DNA of 22,493 bases. Source: Plakobranchus ocellatus (taxonomy: Eukaryota > Mollusca > Gastropoda > Plakobranchidae). Location: the NCBI GenBank assembly GCA_019648995.1, contig BLXT01004926.1, forward strand, positions 225,465 through 247,957, in the 5' to 3' direction. How positions within the stretch are numbered: position 1 is the first letter of the stretch; each line of letters begins with the position of its first letter. This document shows, one piece after another, positions 21,401 through 22,493 of the stretch. The position numbers were made by a program, and so were the translations under genes. The notes beneath the pieces are model-generated. The model searched no databases. It worked only from the letters and a program-made list of their open reading frames with translations, and was not told where the DNA came from.

Positions 21401-22326
21401 TCCCTCCCTCCCTCACTCACTGCCTCGCTTCCTCTCTCCCTCTCCCCATACCATTTTCTCTCATCCTTTCTTTCTCTCTCTTTCTCCTCTCCCATCTCTC
21501 TCTCACTGCCTCCTTTCTTTGTCCCTCTCTTCCACTCTCCATATCCCCATTCTTTTCTCTCTCTCTCTCTCTTTCTCCCTCCCTCTCTATCTATCTATCA
21601 TTTGAACACAGCAAAATAAAATAGAGATGTGAAAGTGTGCGATTTGTATTGTTGCTAAGAACCGAAACAGACACTGCCGTAAGAATAGAACATTTTCTTC
21701 TCATACGGTCCCGAGTGTTTTGTTTCCCCGCTAAGAGCGGAAGTTAACGAAACTGCTGTACGAATAAAATACTTTCTTCTCGTACGGTTTCGTACGGGCA
21801 GCCACTGCGAAAAATAATATATGATTTATCACTAGATCTAGATCTACCAAAAGAAACCAAGCTAGAGTGCTAGAAACCTGGCAACACATATATCCTCGCT
21901 TGTAAGCCAATCTGCGGGAATTTCCGATTCGATTTTTATAGGGATGATGATGTAAACAAGTGTGACCGCAGAAGTTCTAGTGCATTGGATCATCCCAAAC
22001 ATTGTATTATTAGTCATTGGAAGATGTACTGCTTCTCCATCTCTTTCTCTTCCTCAAGACAACAGTTAGCCGGCAATCTGCACTAACACGCAGTTGAAAT
22101 GGCATTGAAATCTAGATCTATTGATAAACAACTAATCTGTCTGGTGGCTGTGTTTCAGCTACGTGACTTGACAAGCATGCATATTTCATTTTTATAAAAA
22201 AAAAAAACCATCGAATTTTGATGACTCAAGTGCCGTAAGTGATGATTTGATCTAGAAAAAAAAATATATGTGTAAATTTAAATGTTTGACAACACAATAA
22301 ACACAAAGATACACACCATCCGCCAT
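15341..22326 (-). CDS. DPY30: Dpy-30 homologue, COMPASS/MLL H3K4 methyltransferase core subunit, four exons
   Basis: Small nuclear protein. Its helical C-terminal domain dimerises and binds the ASH2L tail, stimulating histone H3K4 methylation by SET1/MLL complexes; similar domains also act in ciliary radial spokes. Minus-strand exons 22326-22317, 17315-17233, 16472-16327 and 15404-15341 join to 303 nt, exactly 100 residues plus TAA (human 99). The N-terminal 30 residues are acidic and poorly conserved. [10 protein letters not shown] (29-38) matches human [28 protein letters not shown] (49-66) and [13 protein letters not shown] (67-79) are near-identical to human, as is [17 protein letters not shown] (80-96). 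In the ASH2L-binding hydrophobic groove human Leu65, Leu66 and Leu69 are Leu69, Leu70 and Met73. The start at 22326 has A at -3 and G at +4. An in-frame ATG 27 bases upstream (22353) has poorer context and would add nine residues. The gene converges on PNP. Confidence 0.96.
15405..16326 (-). other. dpy-30 intron 3
   Basis: Phase 2 GT-AG intron, 922 bp. No repeat or RNA gene recognised. Open frames here on the plus strand have no supporting features. Confidence 0.88.
16327..16472 (-). CDS. DPY30: dpy-30 exon 3, core of the Dpy-30 domain
   Basis: Acceptor tctgcag ends at 16473 and donor gtaagc starts at 16326. The exon codes residues 32-79 plus two bases of Arg80. [20 protein letters not shown] is essentially identical to human DPY30. 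A TGA in this frame just upstream of the acceptor supports the boundary. Confidence 0.97.
16473..17232 (-). other. dpy-30 intron 2
   Basis: Phase 0 GT-AG intron, 760 bp. It contains a poly-C run at 16686-16696 and a diverged direct duplication at about 16714-17000. Confidence 0.88.
16714..17000. repeat. Diverged direct duplication, about 142 bp period
   Basis: Two copies share, in order, TTTATTAGATT (near 16719 and 16861), a C/T-rich stretch, A-rich AAACAAAA blocks, CTATAAATAT/CTAAATATA, TGTACAATTACA and AAAATCAAT. The A-rich composition inflates the likeness, but the ordered unique words support a real duplication. Confidence 0.65.
17233..17315 (-). CDS. DPY30: dpy-30 exon 2
   Basis: Acceptor tatatag ends at 17316 and donor gtgtgt starts at 17232. 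The exon codes the rest of Glu4 to Gln31, reading [11 protein letters not shown], then [16 protein letters not shown]. An internal ATG gives Met15, which would be a fallback start yielding 86 residues if exon 1 is wrong. Confidence 0.9.
17811..17955 (-). mobile_element. tRNA-derived SINE, copy 2 (minus strand), 5' truncated or diverged
   Basis: Read on the minus strand it matches copy 1 from GCCCTGAGATCTGCAG through a box B-like AGTTCAAGCCC (about 17903-17915), GGCCTGACAGAGGGC, AAAGCCTGAGAT, GACTGGCT and a CAAAAACCCAAACC tail ending in CTGAG. The box A part of copy 1 has no clear counterpart, so this copy probably lacks a full polymerase III promoter. Confidence 0.85.
19584..19654 (-). repeat. 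Left arm of a 71 bp inverted repeat
   Basis: Read on the minus strand from 19654 it begins CCAATCAGCGGGAA and ends GACCGCAGAAGTTC. It aligns without gaps to 21907-21977 on the plus strand, 58 of 71 positions by hand count. Confidence 0.85.
19731..20165 (+). repeat. Minisatellite with 65 bp base period, sharing a core with the SINE
   Basis: The word GTGATCTCAGRYTT followed by a C-rich run recurs at about 19731 (partial), 19796, 19900, 19965, 20080 and 20145. Spacings are 65, 104, 65, 115 and 65; the long ones contain a decayed partial unit. Each unit ends in TTATAAT-like sequence and GAAG or GAGG. The core also appears in SINE copy 2 at 17856-17873. Confidence 0.85.
20291..20299. repeat. Left 9 bp target-site duplication
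   Basis: AAAAATAAT abutting the left inverted repeat; identical to 21810-21818. Confidence 0.7.
20321..20354. repeat. Subterminal hairpin motif, left copy
   Basis: A 34 bp motif bounded by ACCGTACGA and its exact complement TCGTACGGT, around a GAAGAAAATTATCTAT loop. The same motif appears twice, inverted, near the right end. Confidence 0.85.
20777..20851. repeat. GA-rich purine tract inside the element
   Basis: Imperfect GAGA repeats interrupted by AAAGAATGATG and similar steps. Confidence 0.85.
21105..21182. repeat. Near-perfect 30 bp hairpin inside the element
   Basis: Arm 21105-21134 (TGTGCATGGGTGTGTG and on) pairs with 21153-21182 with one mismatch, around an 18-base AT-rich loop. It is built of TG/CA repeats but includes the unique word GCATGGG. 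Confidence 0.92.
21238..21600. repeat. 360 bp polypyrimidine (CT-rich) tract
   Basis: Almost continuous C and T with CTCTCTCT, CCCTCCCT and TTTCTTTC blocks, ending CTATCTATCTAT. The long open frames over it (Ser/Leu/Pro only) are composition artefacts. Confidence 0.93.
21676..21709. repeat. Subterminal hairpin motif, right inner copy
   Basis: GCCGTAAGAATAGAA, then TTTTCTTCTCATACGGT; an inverted, slightly diverged version of the left motif. It lies 80 bp inside the outer right copy. Confidence 0.8.
21756..21788. repeat. Subterminal hairpin motif, right outer copy
   Basis: CTGTACGAATAAAATA, then CTTTCTTCTCGTACGGT; it overlaps the right terminal inverted repeat. Confidence 0.85.
21810..21818. 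repeat. Right 9 bp target-site duplication
   Basis: AAAAATAAT abutting the right inverted repeat; identical to 20291-20299. Confidence 0.7.
21907..21977 (+). repeat. Right arm of the 71 bp inverted repeat
   Basis: Begins CCAATCTGCGGGAA, contains GATGATGTAAACAA and ends GACCGCAGAAGTTC. It is the partner of 19584-19654 in opposite orientation and lies outside the transposon-like element. Confidence 0.85.
22317..22326 (-). CDS. DPY30: dpy-30 exon 1, 10 coding bases
   Basis: Codes Met-Ala-Asp plus the first base of Glu4, then donor gtgtgt at 22316. I chose it because the phase left (1) is exactly what exon 2 needs, the Kozak context is strong, and the total of 100 residues fits the family. It is the least certain of the four exons because so few bases are coding. 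Confidence 0.78.
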
Positions 22327-22493
22327 TTTTCTGTTTCTAAGGATATTGGTCATTAGCAGTTACTTCCCGCAAGCAGTTTCGTTGTGATTCGTATTTTACA
22401 ATATTCGCTTAATTTTTTTGTGGATAATGAAAAATATGTGATCATATAATTTTTTAATAACAATTTGATTTGCTGTTCCCTCCCCCCCCCCCC
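22327..22493 (-). promoter_or_regulatory. dpy-30 5' UTR/upstream region, cut off by the window end
   Basis: Only 167 bases upstream of the dpy-30 ATG are present. No TATA box or initiator can be assigned. The window ends in a run of 12 C, probably a homopolymer at a sequence or assembly boundary. Confidence 0.45.

Larger units (their letters stand above)
20300..21809. mobile_element. Non-autonomous terminal-inverted-repeat DNA transposon, 1.5 kb
   Basis: The ends 20300-20351 and 21758-21809 are inverted repeats, 44 of 52 positions by hand count, starting CGCAGTGGCTGCCC. A perfect 9 bp direct repeat, AAAAATAAT, flanks both ends (20291-20299 and 21810-21818), as expected of a target-site duplication, though it is AT-rich. 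No transposase frame lies inside; the interior is purine and pyrimidine tracts, a hairpin and unique sequence. CAGTGG termini recall hAT elements, but a 9 bp duplication outside CG fits Mutator-like better. Superfamily unresolved. Confidence 0.85.
17316..22316 (-). other. dpy-30 intron 1 (5.0 kb), repeat-rich
   Basis: Phase 1 GT-AG intron, the longest in the window. It holds SINE copy 2, the 65 bp minisatellite, the 1.5 kb terminal-inverted-repeat element and a pair of inverted arms, annotated separately. The stretch 17960-19560 is AT-rich with nothing recognised. Confidence 0.82.

Noticed and set aside
21256..21624. Open frames of 97 and 122 codons in the CT tract
   Set aside because: Only Ser, Leu, Pro and Phe; a product of pyrimidine composition.
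22351..22353. In-frame upstream ATG for dpy-30 (minus strand)
   Set aside because: Poor context (C at -3, A at +4), with an in-frame stop nine bases before it; the ATG at 22326 has strong context and gives the family length. Not excluded.

Overview
The window looks like nuclear DNA of an animal, probably a lophotrochozoan and most likely a gastropod mollusc. The reasons are spliced genes with GT-AG introns of 0.7-5 kb, AT-rich non-coding DNA full of microsatellites, a tRNA-derived SINE, and two protein genes whose closest remembered matches are animal proteins. The species call is inference. The genes themselves are firm.

Gene 1 (+ strand, 613-8569) is a complete six-exon purine nucleoside phosphorylase of the trimeric PNP/MTAP family, 291 residues. 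It aligns without gaps to remembered human PNP at a constant +8 offset, and nearly all active-site residues are kept. The exceptions are the two purine-base selectors: human Glu201 is Ser209 here and human Asn243 is Asp251. Ser and Asp are the residues used by the adenine-specific relative MTAP, and phosphate-site Ser33 is Thr41, also as in MTAP. The ribose 5'-OH histidine (His265) is kept. The prediction is an adenosine-preferring phosphorylase built on an inosine/guanosine PNP backbone. This is the main finding.

Gene 2 (- strand, 22326 down to 15341) is a complete four-exon dpy-30, 100 residues, the small dimeric subunit of COMPASS/MLL histone H3K4 methyltransferase complexes. Its first coding exon has only 10 coding bases and lies 5 kb from exon 2.

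The two genes converge tail to tail, with about 6.8 kb between stop codons that holds probable 3' UTRs, candidate poly(A) signals and small repeats. I see no operon-like or pathway link between them.

Layout: 1-612 is 5' flank and 5' UTR of PNP. 613-8569 is PNP; intron 4 carries a SINE and an 80-83 bp minisatellite. 8570-15340 is intergenic and 3' UTR, with a 57 bp minisatellite. 15341-22326 is dpy-30; its intron 1 is repeat-rich, with a second SINE copy on the opposite strand, a 65 bp-period minisatellite sharing a core with that SINE, a 1.5 kb terminal-inverted-repeat element flanked by a perfect 9 bp direct repeat, and a pair of 71 bp inverted arms around that element. 22327-22493 is dpy-30 upstream sequence, ending in a poly-C run.
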